From Cellulomonas fimi ATCC 484 (lineage in GTDB: Bacteria > Actinomycetota > Actinomycetes > Actinomycetales > Cellulomonadaceae): a DNA stretch of 64,000 nucleotides. The position numbers and the translations under genes were made by a program. Positions 46,294-54,734 of this stretch are shown piece by piece. Positions within the stretch are counted from its first letter, which is position 1, and each line of letters opens with the position of its first letter. Under the pieces are notes generated by a model. That model was not told the DNA's origin. It did no database searches and saw nothing but the letters and a program-made list of their open reading frames with translations. The DNA lies in assembly GCF_000212695.1 (NCBI RefSeq), contig NC_015514.1, positions 1,922,001-1,986,000 of the forward strand, read 5' to 3'.

Positions 46294-47151
46294 TCAGCCG
46301 CCGGTGCCCTTGTCGCGCCGGCGCAGGTAGCGCTCGAACTCGCGCGCGATGGCCTCGCCGCTCGCCTCGGGGAGGTCGGCGGTGTCCTTCGCCTCCTCGA
46401 GCTGGCGGACGTACTCGCCGATCTCGTTGTCCTCGCCCGCGAGCTCGTCGACGCCGAGCTGCCATGCGGCCGCGTCGTCGGGCAGGTCACCCAGCGGCAC
46501 GGGCTCCCCGAGCAGCTGCTCGACGCGGTGCAGGATCGCGAGCGTCGCCTTGGGCGACGGCGGGTGCGCGACGTAGTGGGGGACCGCCGCCCACAGCGAC
46601 AGCGACCGCAGCCCGCGCGCCGCGGCCTCGTGCTGCAGCACCCCGACGATGCCCGTCGGCCCCTCGTACGTGTTCGGCTCCAGGCCGGCGGCCTCGCGCA
46701 GCGCCGCGTCCTCGCTCGTCGCGTTCACCGGGATCGGCCGCGTGTGCGGCACGTCCGCGAGCAGCGCCCCGACCGTGACGACCGTGCGCACACCCATGCC
46801 GGCCGCGATGTCGAGCAGCTCGGCGCAGTACCGCCGCCACCGCATCGACGGCTCGATGCCGTGCACGAGCACGATCCGGCGGCCCGCGCGCGACGTCTCC
46901 GCGACCGCGACCGCGGTGGTCGGCCACGTGATGCCGCGCCGACCGTCGGGTCCCGTGCCGACGGTCGGGCGGTTCACCTGGAAGTCGTGGTACTCCTCCG
47001 GGTCGAGCTCGTCGACCTGCTCCGCGCCCCACGCCTCGTGCAGGTGCTGCAGGGCCTGCGTGGCGGCCGAGCCGGCGTCGTTCCACCCCTCGAAGGCGGC
47101 GAGCATGACCGGCTCGTCGTCCGGCAGGTCCGCGGGTCCGCGCTCTGTCAT
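46294..47151 (-). CDS. PAC2-family protein
   Basis: This 285-residue protein has the PAC2 (proteasome assembly chaperone-like, DUF75) pattern: MLAAFEGWNDAGSAAT near the start, RRIVLVHGIEPSMRW, GVRTVVTVGALLADVPHTRP, and GPTGIVGVLQHEAAARGL. The family forms trimers; archaeal and actinobacterial members are often found near proteasome genes, but a role in assembly is not established in bacteria. M. tuberculosis has a homologue (Rv2125) in the same general neighbourhood. The message appears leaderless. Confidence 0.9.
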   Translation of the reverse strand: MTERGPADLPDDEPVMLAAFEGWNDAGSAATQALQHLHEAWGAEQVDELDPEEYHDFQVNRPTVGTGPDGRRGITWPTTAVAVAETSRAGRRIVLVHGIEPSMRWRRYCAELLDIAAGMGVRTVVTVGALLADVPHTRPIPVNATSEDAALREAAGLEPNTYEGPTGIVGVLQHEAAARGLRSLSLWAAVPHYVAHPPSPKATLAILHRVEQLLGEPVPLGDLPDDAAAWQLGVDELAGEDNEIGEYVRQLEEAKDTADLPEASGEAIAREFERYLRRRDKGTGG

Positions 47152-47157
47152 CTGCCC

Positions 47158-47163
47158 AGCGTA
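47158..47163 (-). promoter_or_regulatory. -10 box of the PAC2 gene
   Basis: TACGCT on the minus strand, six bases before the ATG at 47151. Confidence 0.45.
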
Positions 47164-47211
47164 GGCCGGTCGTGCACGCCGGACCGCCGACGGCGCGCGG
47201 CGCCGCCCGCG

Positions 47212-48831
47212 TCAGAACGTGAAGGCCGCCACCTGCTCGCGCAGGTCGGACGACGACGTCGCCAGGCCGTCGACCTGGTCGCGCAGGTGGGAGAGCGCCT
47301 CCGCCGACGTCTGCGACGCGGTCGCCACGCCCGTGATGTTCGCGGCGATCTCCGCCGATCCCGTCGCGGCCTCGGTGACGGCGCGGCTCATCTCGTTGGT
47401 CGTCGAGGTCTGCTCCTCGACGGCCGACGCGATGGTGAGCTGGTAGTCGTTCATCCGCTCGATCACGCGCGCGATCTCCTCGATCGCGGCGACCGCCGTC
47501 GTGGTGTCCTGCTGGATCGCCTCGACGCGGCGCGCGATGTCCTCGGTCGCCTTCGCGGTCTCGCCCGCGAGGTCCTTGACCTCGCTCGCGACGACGGCGA
47601 ACCCCTTGCCGGCGTCACCGGCGCGCGCCGCCTCGATCGTCGCGTTGAGGGCCAGCAGGTTGGTCTGCTCGGCGATCGTGGTGATGACCTTGACCACCGC
47701 CCCGATCTCCTGCGAGCTCGTGCCCAGCCGGGCGACGGAGTCGTTGGTCGTGCGCGCGACGTCCATCGCGGCCGAGCCGACCTTCGCCGCCTCGGCGGCG
47801 TTCTGCGCGATCTCGCGGATCGACGCGCCCATCTGCTCGGCGCCCGCGGCGGCGTCCTGGACGTTGCGGGAGACCTGCTCGGCCGCGGCCGCGACGACGC
47901 CCGCCTGCGCGCTGGTCTCCTCGGAGCCCGCGGCGACCTGCTCGCCCGCGGCCGACATCTCCTGGCTCGCGGTCGCGATGGTCGCGGTCGTGCCGACGAC
48001 GCCCGAGAGGATCTCGCGCAGGGAGTCCTGTGCGACGCCCGCCGAGCGGGCCATCCGGCCGAGCTCGTCGTGCTCCGGGACCTCGGCCCGCACGGTGAGG
48101 TCGCCGGACGCCATGGCGTCGAGGCTCGCGCTCACGGTGCGCAGGCCGCGTGTGATCCGGCGCGTGACGACGACGGCGAGCGTCGTCGCGACCGCGCCGG
48201 CGACGAGGAACCCGACGACGAGGCCCAGCACGACGACGCGGATCTCCGCGGACGCCTGCTCCTGGATCTCCTCGACCTGCGAGGTGATCTGGCCGTCGGC
48301 GAGCTGCAGCGCGCGCCCGGCGTTGTCGGGGTCGCCCGCGGCCGACGCGGCCAGCGCCGCCTCGAGGCCCTCGAGGTCGCCCGCCTCGACGAGCGGCAGG
48401 AGCGTGCCGTCGCGGTACGCGAGCCACGCGTCCCAGCGGTCGTTGAAGTCGGCCCACTGCTGCACGTCCGACTCCGGGAACGCGTCGACGGCGCCGATGA
48501 GCTCGGCCGCGCGGCGGTCGTTCCACGCCGACGACGTGAGCAGCTGCGTGCGCAGGGAGTCGTCGGACGCGGCGGTCGCGCGGCGCACGAGCAGGTGGCT
48601 CGTCTGCTGGACCGTGCGCAGCTCCGCCATGGAGCCCTGCAGGTCGCCCGTCAGGACCCGGACCCGCTCGAGGTTGTCGCCCGCGCGGACGAGCGCCAGG
48701 GCCCCGATGCCGCCGACGACGGCGAACACGACGGCCATCACGACCAGGGAGGCGCCGACCTTGAGCGCGACGGGCCGGTCCCAGAACCACGCCGCGCGCG
48801 TGCGCCGCTCGGTGCGCTTCGACGCGCTCAT
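47212..48831 (-). CDS. Methyl-accepting chemotaxis protein (transmembrane)
   Basis: This 539-residue receptor has a membrane helix at about 22-49, an all-helical extracytoplasmic domain at about 50-197 (four-helix-bundle type), a second membrane helix at about 198-222, a HAMP domain to about 275, and a full signalling domain with tip [20 protein letters not shown] and methylation helices. Its ATG overlaps the stop of a sugar-binding lipoprotein gene, with GGAGGA from the end of that gene acting as its ribosome binding site. The pair suggests a binding-protein-dependent sugar chemoreceptor. Confidence 0.95.
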   Translation of the reverse strand: MSASKRTERRTRAAWFWDRPVALKVGASLVVMAVVFAVVGGIGALALVRAGDNLERVRVLTGDLQGSMAELRTVQQTSHLLVRRATAASDDSLRTQLLTSSAWNDRRAAELIGAVDAFPESDVQQWADFNDRWDAWLAYRDGTLLPLVEAGDLEGLEAALAASAAGDPDNAGRALQLADGQITSQVEEIQEQASAEIRVVVLGLVVGFLVAGAVATTLAVVVTRRITRGLRTVSASLDAMASGDLTVRAEVPEHDELGRMARSAGVAQDSLREILSGVVGTTATIATASQEMSAAGEQVAAGSEETSAQAGVVAAAAEQVSRNVQDAAAGAEQMGASIREIAQNAAEAAKVGSAAMDVARTTNDSVARLGTSSQEIGAVVKVITTIAEQTNLLALNATIEAARAGDAGKGFAVVASEVKDLAGETAKATEDIARRVEAIQQDTTTAVAAIEEIARVIERMNDYQLTIASAVEEQTSTTNEMSRAVTEAATGSAEIAANITGVATASQTSAEALSHLRDQVDGLATSSSDLREQVAAFTF

Positions 48832-49937
48832 GCCAGGTCCTCCTGCGTGTAGTAGCCGCTGTCGATGAGCACGCCGACGTAGTTGTCCTTCGTGACGAGC
48901 TGGGGCTGCAGCAGGTAGGACGGCACGACCATGACCCCGTTGTCGTACGAGGTGACGTCGTTCGTCTCCGGCTCCTGGCCCGACAGCAGCGCGTCGACCA
49001 TCTGCACCGCGACCTCGGCGAGCTGGCGCGTGTCCTTGTAGACCGTCGAGAACTGCTCGCCCGCGACGACCGCCTTCACGGCGGCGACGTCGGCGTCCTG
49101 GCCGGTCACGACGGGCCAGGGCTGCTCGGCGGTGCCGTAGCCGTGGTCGCGCAGGACGTCGAGCAGCGGGACGGAGATGATGTCGGCGGGCGCGAGGATC
49201 CCGTCGAGGCGCGTCGACGCGTAGTGCGTGTCGAGCAGCGGGCCCAGGCGCGACGCGGCCGTGTCGCCGTTCCAGGCGGGCGTCGCGATGGTCGCGAAGT
49301 CGGTCTCGCCGGACGTCACGACGAGGACGCCCGAGTCGATCCACGGCTGCAGGACGCCCATCGCGCCCTCGTAGAACACGGTCGCGTTGTTGTCGTCGGG
49401 CGATCCGGCGAACAGCTCGACCGCGAACGGACCCTGGGCGCCCGTGGGGGCGCCGGCAGCGTCGAGGACGCCGAGGCCCTGCAGGAGCGACGTGCCCTGC
49501 TGGATGCCGACGCGCTCGTTGTCGAACGTCGCGTAGTACGCGATGTCGCCCGAGTCGCGGATGAGGCGGTCGTAGGCGATCACCGGGATGTCCTGCGCCG
49601 CCGCGCGCGCCAGCACGTCCTTGAGCGCCGTGCCGTCGATCGAGCCGACGACGAGCGCCTCGGCGCCCGCGTCGATCATCGCCTCGATCTGCGCGATCTG
49701 CGTGGGGACGTCGTCGTCCGCGAACTGCAGGTCGACGTCGTGGCCGAGCGCCTCGAGCTGCGCCGTGACGTTCTCGCCGTCCGCGATCCAGCGCTGCGAC
49801 GTCGTCGTCGGCATCGCCACGCCGACGAGCTGCGAGCCGTCGTCCGCGGGCTCGGCACCGGGCGTGGCGCACGCCGCGAGCGCGAGCACCGCGGCCACCA
49901 CCCCCGATCCGACGATCGGTCCGGTCCGGCGCCTCAT
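48828..49937 (-). CDS. ChvE/XylF-type sugar-binding lipoprotein
   Basis: This 369-residue lipoprotein (lipobox ALAAC, Cys23) belongs to the periplasmic-binding type I sugar family related to ChvE and Xyl[45 protein letters not shown] and the C-terminal [12 protein letters not shown] are recognisable. It should bind an aldose such as xylose, arabinose or glucose outside the membrane. No permease or ATPase follows; the only cotranscribed gene is the chemoreceptor, so it is likely a chemotaxis adaptor. AGGAGG lies four bases before the ATG at 49937. Confidence 0.93.
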   Translation of the reverse strand: MRRRTGPIVGSGVVAAVLALAACATPGAEPADDGSQLVGVAMPTTTSQRWIADGENVTAQLEALGHDVDLQFADDDVPTQIAQIEAMIDAGAEALVVGSIDGTALKDVLARAAAQDIPVIAYDRLIRDSGDIAYYATFDNERVGIQQGTSLLQGLGVLDAAGAPTGAQGPFAVELFAGSPDDNNATVFYEGAMGVLQPWIDSGVLVVTSGETDFATIATPAWNGDTAASRLGPLLDTHYASTRLDGILAPADIISVPLLDVLRDHGYGTAEQPWPVVTGQDADVAAVKAVVAGEQFSTVYKDTRQLAEVAVQMVDALLSGQEPETNDVTSYDNGVMVVPSYLLQPQLVTKDNYVGVLIDSGYYTQEDLA

Positions 49938-50203
49938 GCTGCCTCCTGCATCCGTCCTGCGGACCCGTCCGCGGATCCGCCCTAGACCATCGGCGGATCC
50001 AGGCGGACGTGAGCGGACGCGGGTGTGGCGCAGGTCACGTCACGCGGTGCGTCCGGTGCGCTGTGGCTCCGCACGCCCGCCGGCGACGACGGTCACCAGG
50101 CGCACGAGCATGAGCTCCACGACCGCCACCGCGAGGGCGCCGACAGCCGCCGGCCCTTCCGCGCTCGAGCCGCCGGCGGGACCTGGGCTGAGTCCCCGTT
50201 CGC

Positions 50204-51502
50204 TCAGGGGCGGCCGAGCTGACGGCGCCCGGCCCGGGCGGCGAACGCGTCCAGGGCGGTGAGCACCTCGCTCGACTGCCACAGGATCGAGCGGCGGCGC
50301 CCGCCGACCTCAGCCAGCGCTCCGGCGTCGACCAGCCGCGTCACCGCCCGCATCGCGTTGGTGTGCGAGACGCCGAGCTCCCGCTGGACGATGGCCGTGT
50401 TGATGACCGGCTGACGCAGCACCAGATCCATCAGCGGCCACACGGTCGAGTCCGACCTCGCCTTCACCGTGCCGGCCCACCGCTCGCGGACGCCGCGCAG
50501 CTCAGCCACCAGCTGACGGCCGTTGGTGACCGCGTCGAACGACGCCTGAGCCATGGCGTCGACGATCGGCGCCGGGTCGCCCTGCCGGTAGGCGGTCAGG
50601 GCGTCGAAGTAGCCGCGCGTGTCGACCAGCAGGCCGGCTGACACCGGGACGGTGACGGACCTGGTCAGGGCCCGCTTGCGTAGCAGCGCGTGGATCAGCG
50701 CGCGGCCGGTGCGGCCGTTGCCGTCGGGGAACGGGTGGATGGTCTCGAACTGGGCGTGGGCGATCGCGGCGTGCTGCAGCGCGGGGATGTCCTCGCGCGC
50801 GGTGAAGGCGACCAGGTCGTCGATCGCGCCTGGAACGAGACGGGCGTGCGGCGGCACGAACGCGGCACGGTGCGGGGAGTACCCGCCGCCGCCGATCCAC
50901 ACCTGCTGCTCGCGCCACCGTCCCGCGATCTCCGGCTCGGCGGTCTCCATCAGGGTGCGGTGCATCTCGAGGATCGAGGCGCCGTCGAGGCGCTCGGACA
51001 GGGCGACGGCGGCCTGCATGGCGTGGACGTTCCCGACGATCTGGGTGGCGTTGCGCTTGGCGTCCTCACCGAGCTCGGCCAGGGCGATCTGCTTGGCGCC
51101 CGAGGTGAGGTTCTCGATCTCGGAGGACGACGCGGACTCCGAGCGCAGCAGGATGGCCGCGAACGGCGCCACGTCGGAGCCGACCTCGACGTCGAAGTCC
51201 CGGATGACGACCGACGCCTCCTCGGCGGCCGCGGCGGTCGCGCGGGGCAGGCGCACCTCGAGGTCGGCGATCGGCGGGGTGATCGCGGCGCGGTACGGCT
51301 GGCCGAGCTGCTCGCGCTGGGAGCGGGACAGCAGCTCGGGGGCGAAGGAGGACCGCCACGGCAGCTCCTCGACGTCGACCGCCGGCCACGGCGGGGCGTC
51401 GGCCGTCAGCGCGGCGCCGTTCTCGGCGCGTGCGCGGGTGGCCCGCTCGCCGCCGTCGGGGGAGCCGGCTGGGGTGCGGGGCTGGTCGCCAACCGAGAAC
51501 AC
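50204..51502 (-). CDS. Fic-family AMP-transferase with N-terminal inhibitory motif
   Basis: This 432-residue protein has a Fic N-terminal domain (about 55-170), the catalytic motif HPFPDGNGRTGR at 256-267 with His256, and a C-terminal winged-helix domain (about 355-425, LGVSHTNAMRAVTRLVDAGAL). The segment SSEIEN at 126-131 fits the S-x-x-x-E-N inhibitory motif of class II Fic proteins, so the enzyme carries its own lock (Glu130). It would transfer AMP to a target protein; the target is unknown. The GTG at 51502 is used. Inverted repeats just upstream may be its own operators. Confidence 0.92.
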   Translation of the reverse strand: MFSVGDQPRTPAGSPDGGERATRARAENGAALTADAPPWPAVDVEELPWRSSFAPELLSRSQREQLGQPYRAAITPPIADLEVRLPRATAAAAEEASVVIRDFDVEVGSDVAPFAAILLRSESASSSEIENLTSGAKQIALAELGEDAKRNATQIVGNVHAMQAAVALSERLDGASILEMHRTLMETAEPEIAGRWREQQVWIGGGGYSPHRAAFVPPHARLVPGAIDDLVAFTAREDIPALQHAAIAHAQFETIHPFPDGNGRTGRALIHALLRKRALTRSVTVPVSAGLLVDTRGYFDALTAYRQGDPAPIVDAMAQASFDAVTNGRQLVAELRGVRERWAGTVKARSDSTVWPLMDLVLRQPVINTAIVQRELGVSHTNAMRAVTRLVDAGALAEVGGRRRSILWQSSEVLTALDAFAARAGRRQLGRP

Positions 51503-51509
51503 GCCTCGA

Positions 51510-51573
51510 CGTTATCACTCGCTCAGCCGCTAGGGATGGATAACGCTCGGCGGAGTGCATCCATCCTGGATGG
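51510..51573. promoter_or_regulatory. Cluster of inverted repeats between the Fic and HAD genes
   Basis: Three overlapping symmetries occur within 64 bases: CGTTATC (51510-51516) with GATAACG (51539-51545); GGATGGAT (51534-51541) with ATCCATCC (51559-51566); and CCATCC-T-GGATGG (51561-51573). They lie in the divergent region immediately upstream of the Fic start. The winged-helix end of the Fic protein is a plausible binder (inference). Confidence 0.5.
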
Positions 51574-51704
51574 TCGTGGTGCCGCTCATGGCCTGTCGAC
51601 GTGCGGCAGGGAGCACCGGGTGCGCACGGGTCCGGGCCCGCACCTCGATGCAGCTAGCCTCGACTGGTGCACGGCTTGGTCCACGGCGTCGACGGGAGCT
51701 CATC

Positions 51705-52427
51705 TTGACCCTCCGATCTCGGTACGTTTCCGCGGGTCAGAGCGAGGAACAGTCACTCGCTCTACCGGCCGCTGCTCTGTGGGACATGGACGGCACGCTC
51801 ATCGACACCGAGCCGTACTGGATCGCGGCGGAGATCGAGCTCGTCGAGTCCTTCGGCGGGGTGTGGACGCACGAGGACGGCTACGCGATGGTCGGCAACC
51901 CGATGAGCGTCGCGGTGACGGCGTTGCGCGGGCGCGGCGTGGACCTGCCGGACGAGGAGATCGCCGACTTCCTCAACGGGCGTGTCCGGGCCGCCGTCGC
52001 CGCGGGCGTGCCGTGGCAGCCGGGCGCGCAGGAGATCCTGCGCGCGCTGCACGACGCGGGGGTGCCGATGGCGCTCGTGACGTCGTCCTTCCGCGTCCTC
52101 GCGCAGCCGTTCGCCGAGGTCGTCGGCCTGTTCGACGTCGTGGTCAGCGGCGACGACGTGGCCCGCCCGAAGCCGGACCCCGAGCCGTACCTCACGGCGG
52201 CCCGGCTCCTCGGGGTCCCGGTCGAGCGGTGCGTCGCGCTCGAGGACTCGCGCTCCGGCGTCGCGTCCGCGGTCGCCTCGGGGGCGCGTGTCGTCGCGGT
52301 CGAGGTCATGCAGGAGCTCGAGGACCGGGAGGGCCTGAGCCGCGTCAGGTCGCTCGCCGACCTGTCCCTGGCGGACCTGGCCCGGATCGCCGCGGGCGAC
52401 GTCCTGGACCTGCGCCCGGCGGCCTGA
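51705..52427 (+). CDS. HAD-superfamily phosphatase (subfamily IA)
   Basis: This protein of up to 240 residues is a HAD hydrolase: motif I WDMDGTLIDTEP with the nucleophile Asp, motif II VTSS, and motifs III/IV RPKPDPEPYL and ALEDSRSG. The cap inserted after motif I is the small helical type of beta-phosphoglucomutase-like phosphatases. The start is uncertain: the TTG at 51705 has GGGAG six bases upstream and is used here, while homologues usually begin within about ten residues of motif I, which has no start codon closer than the Met inside it. Substrate unknown. Confidence 0.85.
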   Translation: MTLRSRYVSAGQSEEQSLALPAAALWDMDGTLIDTEPYWIAAEIELVESFGGVWTHEDGYAMVGNPMSVAVTALRGRGVDLPDEEIADFLNGRVRAAVAAGVPWQPGAQEILRALHDAGVPMALVTSSFRVLAQPFAEVVGLFDVVVSGDDVARPKPDPEPYLTAARLLGVPVERCVALEDSRSGVASAVASGARVVAVEVMQELEDREGLSRVRSLADLSLADLARIAAGDVLDLRPAA

Positions 52428-52459
52428 CCCGGCGACGCCGCGACGCGACCGTCCGGTCC

Positions 52460-52518
52460 CCGGTGCCGCGACCGCCGGCGGCCGGTGCCGCGACCGCCCG
52501 CGGCCGGTGCCGCGACCG
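52460..52518 (+). repeat. Three-copy 22-bp tandem repeat
   Basis: CCGGTGCCGCGACCG recurs at 52460, 52482 and 52504, an exact 22-bp period, filling the space between the convergent HAD and nuclease genes up to the nuclease stop. Confidence 0.85.
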
Positions 52519-53445
52519 TCAGGCGGCCGGTGCCCCGGGCGTGACGCCGATCGCCCGCTCGACCGCCCCCGCCGGCACCTCGGGCGGTGTGCCGCCGAAC
52601 GCCGGGCACAGCGCGCGGAACGAGCACCAGTCGCACAGCCGCGACGTGCGGGGCCGCCAGTCGCCCGCGCGCGCCGCCTCCTCGATGCCGCCCCAGATGG
52701 ACCGGACGCGCGCCTCGAGCGTGTGCATCTCGGGCTCGGTGGGCTCGTGCTTGAGCACCGTGCCGTCGCCCAGGTACTCGAGCTGCAGCAGCTTGGGCAG
52801 CACGCCGCGCGAGCGCCAGATGACGTACGCGTAGAACCGCATCTGGAAGAGCGCACCGCCCTCGAAGCCGGCCCGCGGCGACTTGCCGGTCTTGTAGTCG
52901 ACGACCCGCACCCAGCCGTTCGGCGCGACGTCGACCCGGTCGACGATGCCGCGCAGCTGCGGGCCGTCCTCGAGCTCGACGCTCACCATGAGCTCGCGCT
53001 CGCGCGGCTGCAGGCGCGTCGGGTCCTCGAGCGTGAAGTAGGTCGCGAGCAGCGCCTCGGCGCTCGTGAGCCACTCCCGCAGCGCGTCGTCGTCGGGGAA
53101 CAGCGTCGCGACGTCGGGGGCGTCCTCGCGCAGCTGCGCCCAGCGGCCGGGCACGAGCGCGCGGGCGGACTCGAGCGTGCGCTCGGCGGCCGGCAGGTCG
53201 AACAGGTGCTCGAGCACGGCGTGCACGAGCGTGCCGCGCGCGGCGGCCGCGCTCGGCGGCTCCGGCAGGCGGTCCACGACGCGGAAGCGGAACAGCAGCG
53301 GGCACTGCAGGAAGTCGTTGGCGCGCGAGGGGGACAGGCCGGGCCGCGACGGGGGCCGGACGGCGACCGCCTGCTCGACCGTCGCGTCGACGAGCTCCTC
53401 GACGACCTCGTCCGGGTCGGCCACCACCACGTCCTGTGCGCTCAC
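52519..53445 (-). CDS. RecB-family exonuclease with predicted Fe-S cluster
   Basis: This 308-residue PD-(D/E)XK nuclease has all key residues of the Cas4/AddB-type module: His75, Asp169 in GIVDRVD, Asp183 and Lys185 in VVDYKTGK, and a QMRFYAYV helix. Four cysteines (Cys48, Cys271, Cys274, Cys280) are placed as in the iron-sulfur nuclease modules. It is a stand-alone protein without helicase. The M. tuberculosis neighbour Rv2119 is the same type beside trmI and mpa. The GTG at 53445 is six bases after a TAGGCT box. Confidence 0.93.
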   Translation of the reverse strand: MSAQDVVVADPDEVVEELVDATVEQAVAVRPPSRPGLSPSRANDFLQCPLLFRFRVVDRLPEPPSAAAARGTLVHAVLEHLFDLPAAERTLESARALVPGRWAQLREDAPDVATLFPDDDALREWLTSAEALLATYFTLEDPTRLQPRERELMVSVELEDGPQLRGIVDRVDVAPNGWVRVVDYKTGKSPRAGFEGGALFQMRFYAYVIWRSRGVLPKLLQLEYLGDGTVLKHEPTEPEMHTLEARVRSIWGGIEEAARAGDWRPRTSRLCDWCSFRALCPAFGGTPPEVPAGAVERAIGVTPGAPAA

Positions 53446-53451
53446 GCGCCG

Positions 53452-53457
53452 AGCCTA
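53452..53457 (-). promoter_or_regulatory. -10 box of the RecB-like nuclease gene
   Basis: TAGGCT on the minus strand, six bases before the GTG at 53445. Confidence 0.45.
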
Positions 53458-53511
53458 GGCGCGACCACCGACGCGGCCGTGCACCGGTCCGCCGGCATGC
53501 CGGGCGCCGCC

Positions 53512-53517
53512 TACGCT
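53512..53517 (+). promoter_or_regulatory. -10 box of the M50 protease gene
   Basis: TACGCT, six bases before the GTG at 53524. Confidence 0.45.
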
Positions 53518-53523
53518 GGTCCG

Positions 53524-54660
53524 GTGAGCGACCAGCCCCGTCCTGCCCGCCGCACCTCCGGCTGGGTCGTCGGCCGCGTCGCCGGAGCGCCGATCGTGCT
53601 CGCCCCGAGCTGGGTCGTGGCGGCCGTCGTGCTCACCGTGGTGCTCGCGCCGGCCGTCCGCGGCTGGGCGCCGGGCATGGTGGGCGCGCGCGTGTACGTC
53701 GTCGCGCTCGTGTTCGTCGTGCTGCTGTTCGCCTCCGTGCTGGTGCACGAGATCGCGCACGGGCTCGTGGCGCGTGCCCGCGGCCAGCAGCCGCAGGAGT
53801 TCGTCCTGACCCTCCTGGGCGGGCACACGTCGTTCGGTGCGGCCGCGGCGACGCCCGGGACGAACGCCCTCGTCGCCGTGGCGGGGCCGGTCGCCAACCT
53901 CGTGCTCGCGGGCGGGTTCCTCGTCGCGGGGCTCGCGGTGGGGCGGGACCAGCTCGTGGGCGTCCTGCTGCTCGCCGGTGCCTTCTCCAACGGGTTCGTC
54001 GGCCTGTTCAACCTGCTGCCCGGCCTCCCGCTCGACGGCGGCGCGGTGCTGCAGTCGCTCGTCTGGGCCGTCACGGGGCGCCGGCACACCGGGACGGTCG
54101 TGGCGGCGTGGTGCGGCCGGCTGGTCGCCGTGGGCGTGTTCGCCGTCGCGTTCGCGCTCCCGTTCGCGCTCGGTGGGCGCCCGACGCTCACCGACGCCGT
54201 CTGGGGCGGGCTCATCGGCGCGTTCATCTGGTCGGGGGCGTCCGGCGCCATCCGCGCGGCCCGCACGCAGGACGCGGTCGACCAGCTGACCGTCGAGCGC
54301 GTCGGTCGCCGGGCGGCCGCCGTCGGGCACACCGACTCGGTCGCCCAGGCGCGCGCCGTGGCCGCAGCGGCGGGTGCGCAGGACGTCGTGGTGCTCGCCC
54401 CGGACGGGCGTCCCGCGGCCTACGTCGACGTCGCGGCGGCGTCGTCCGTCCCCGCGGACCTCGCCGGCACCACCCCGGTCACGACGGTCGCCGTCACGCT
54501 GCCCGGCGGTGCGGTCGTCGACGGCACGCTCGTCGGGCCCGCGCTGCTCGACGCGCTGGGCCGCGCGTCGCGGCACTCGCCCGTCGTGGTCGCCGTCGCG
54601 CACGGGCGGGTCGTCGGGCTCGTGCGCGTGCCGGACGTCGTCGCGGCCCTGCGCGCCTGA
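53524..54660 (+). CDS. M50 site-2-type membrane protease with CBS-like domain
   Basis: This 378-residue membrane protein is a zinc protease that cuts inside membranes. His75, Glu76 and His79 form HEIAH, and Asp171 lies in LLPGLPLDGG. About six membrane segments lie in residues 25-245, followed by a soluble C-terminal region (about 250-378) with the alternating pattern of paired CBS domains, likely a ligand-controlled regulatory part. The substrate is unknown; anti-sigma factors are typical in actinobacteria. The message appears leaderless from the GTG. Confidence 0.92.
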   Translation: MSDQPRPARRTSGWVVGRVAGAPIVLAPSWVVAAVVLTVVLAPAVRGWAPGMVGARVYVVALVFVVLLFASVLVHEIAHGLVARARGQQPQEFVLTLLGGHTSFGAAAATPGTNALVAVAGPVANLVLAGGFLVAGLAVGRDQLVGVLLLAGAFSNGFVGLFNLLPGLPLDGGAVLQSLVWAVTGRRHTGTVVAAWCGRLVAVGVFAVAFALPFALGGRPTLTDAVWGGLIGAFIWSGASGAIRAARTQDAVDQLTVERVGRRAAAVGHTDSVAQARAVAAAAGAQDVVVLAPDGRPAAYVDVAAASSVPADLAGTTPVTTVAVTLPGGAVVDGTLVGPALLDALGRASRHSPVVVAVAHGRVVGLVRVPDVVAALRA

Positions 54661-54720
54661 CCAGGCGCGGACGCGCCGCCACAGCCCGCACGACCCGGCA
54701 GGGCGCGTCCCGGCGGCCCG

Positions 54721-54726
54721 TAGACT
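54721..54726 (+). promoter_or_regulatory. -10 box of trmI
   Basis: TAGACT, eight bases before the GTG at 54735. Confidence 0.4.
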
Positions 54727-54734
54727 CTCCGCCC

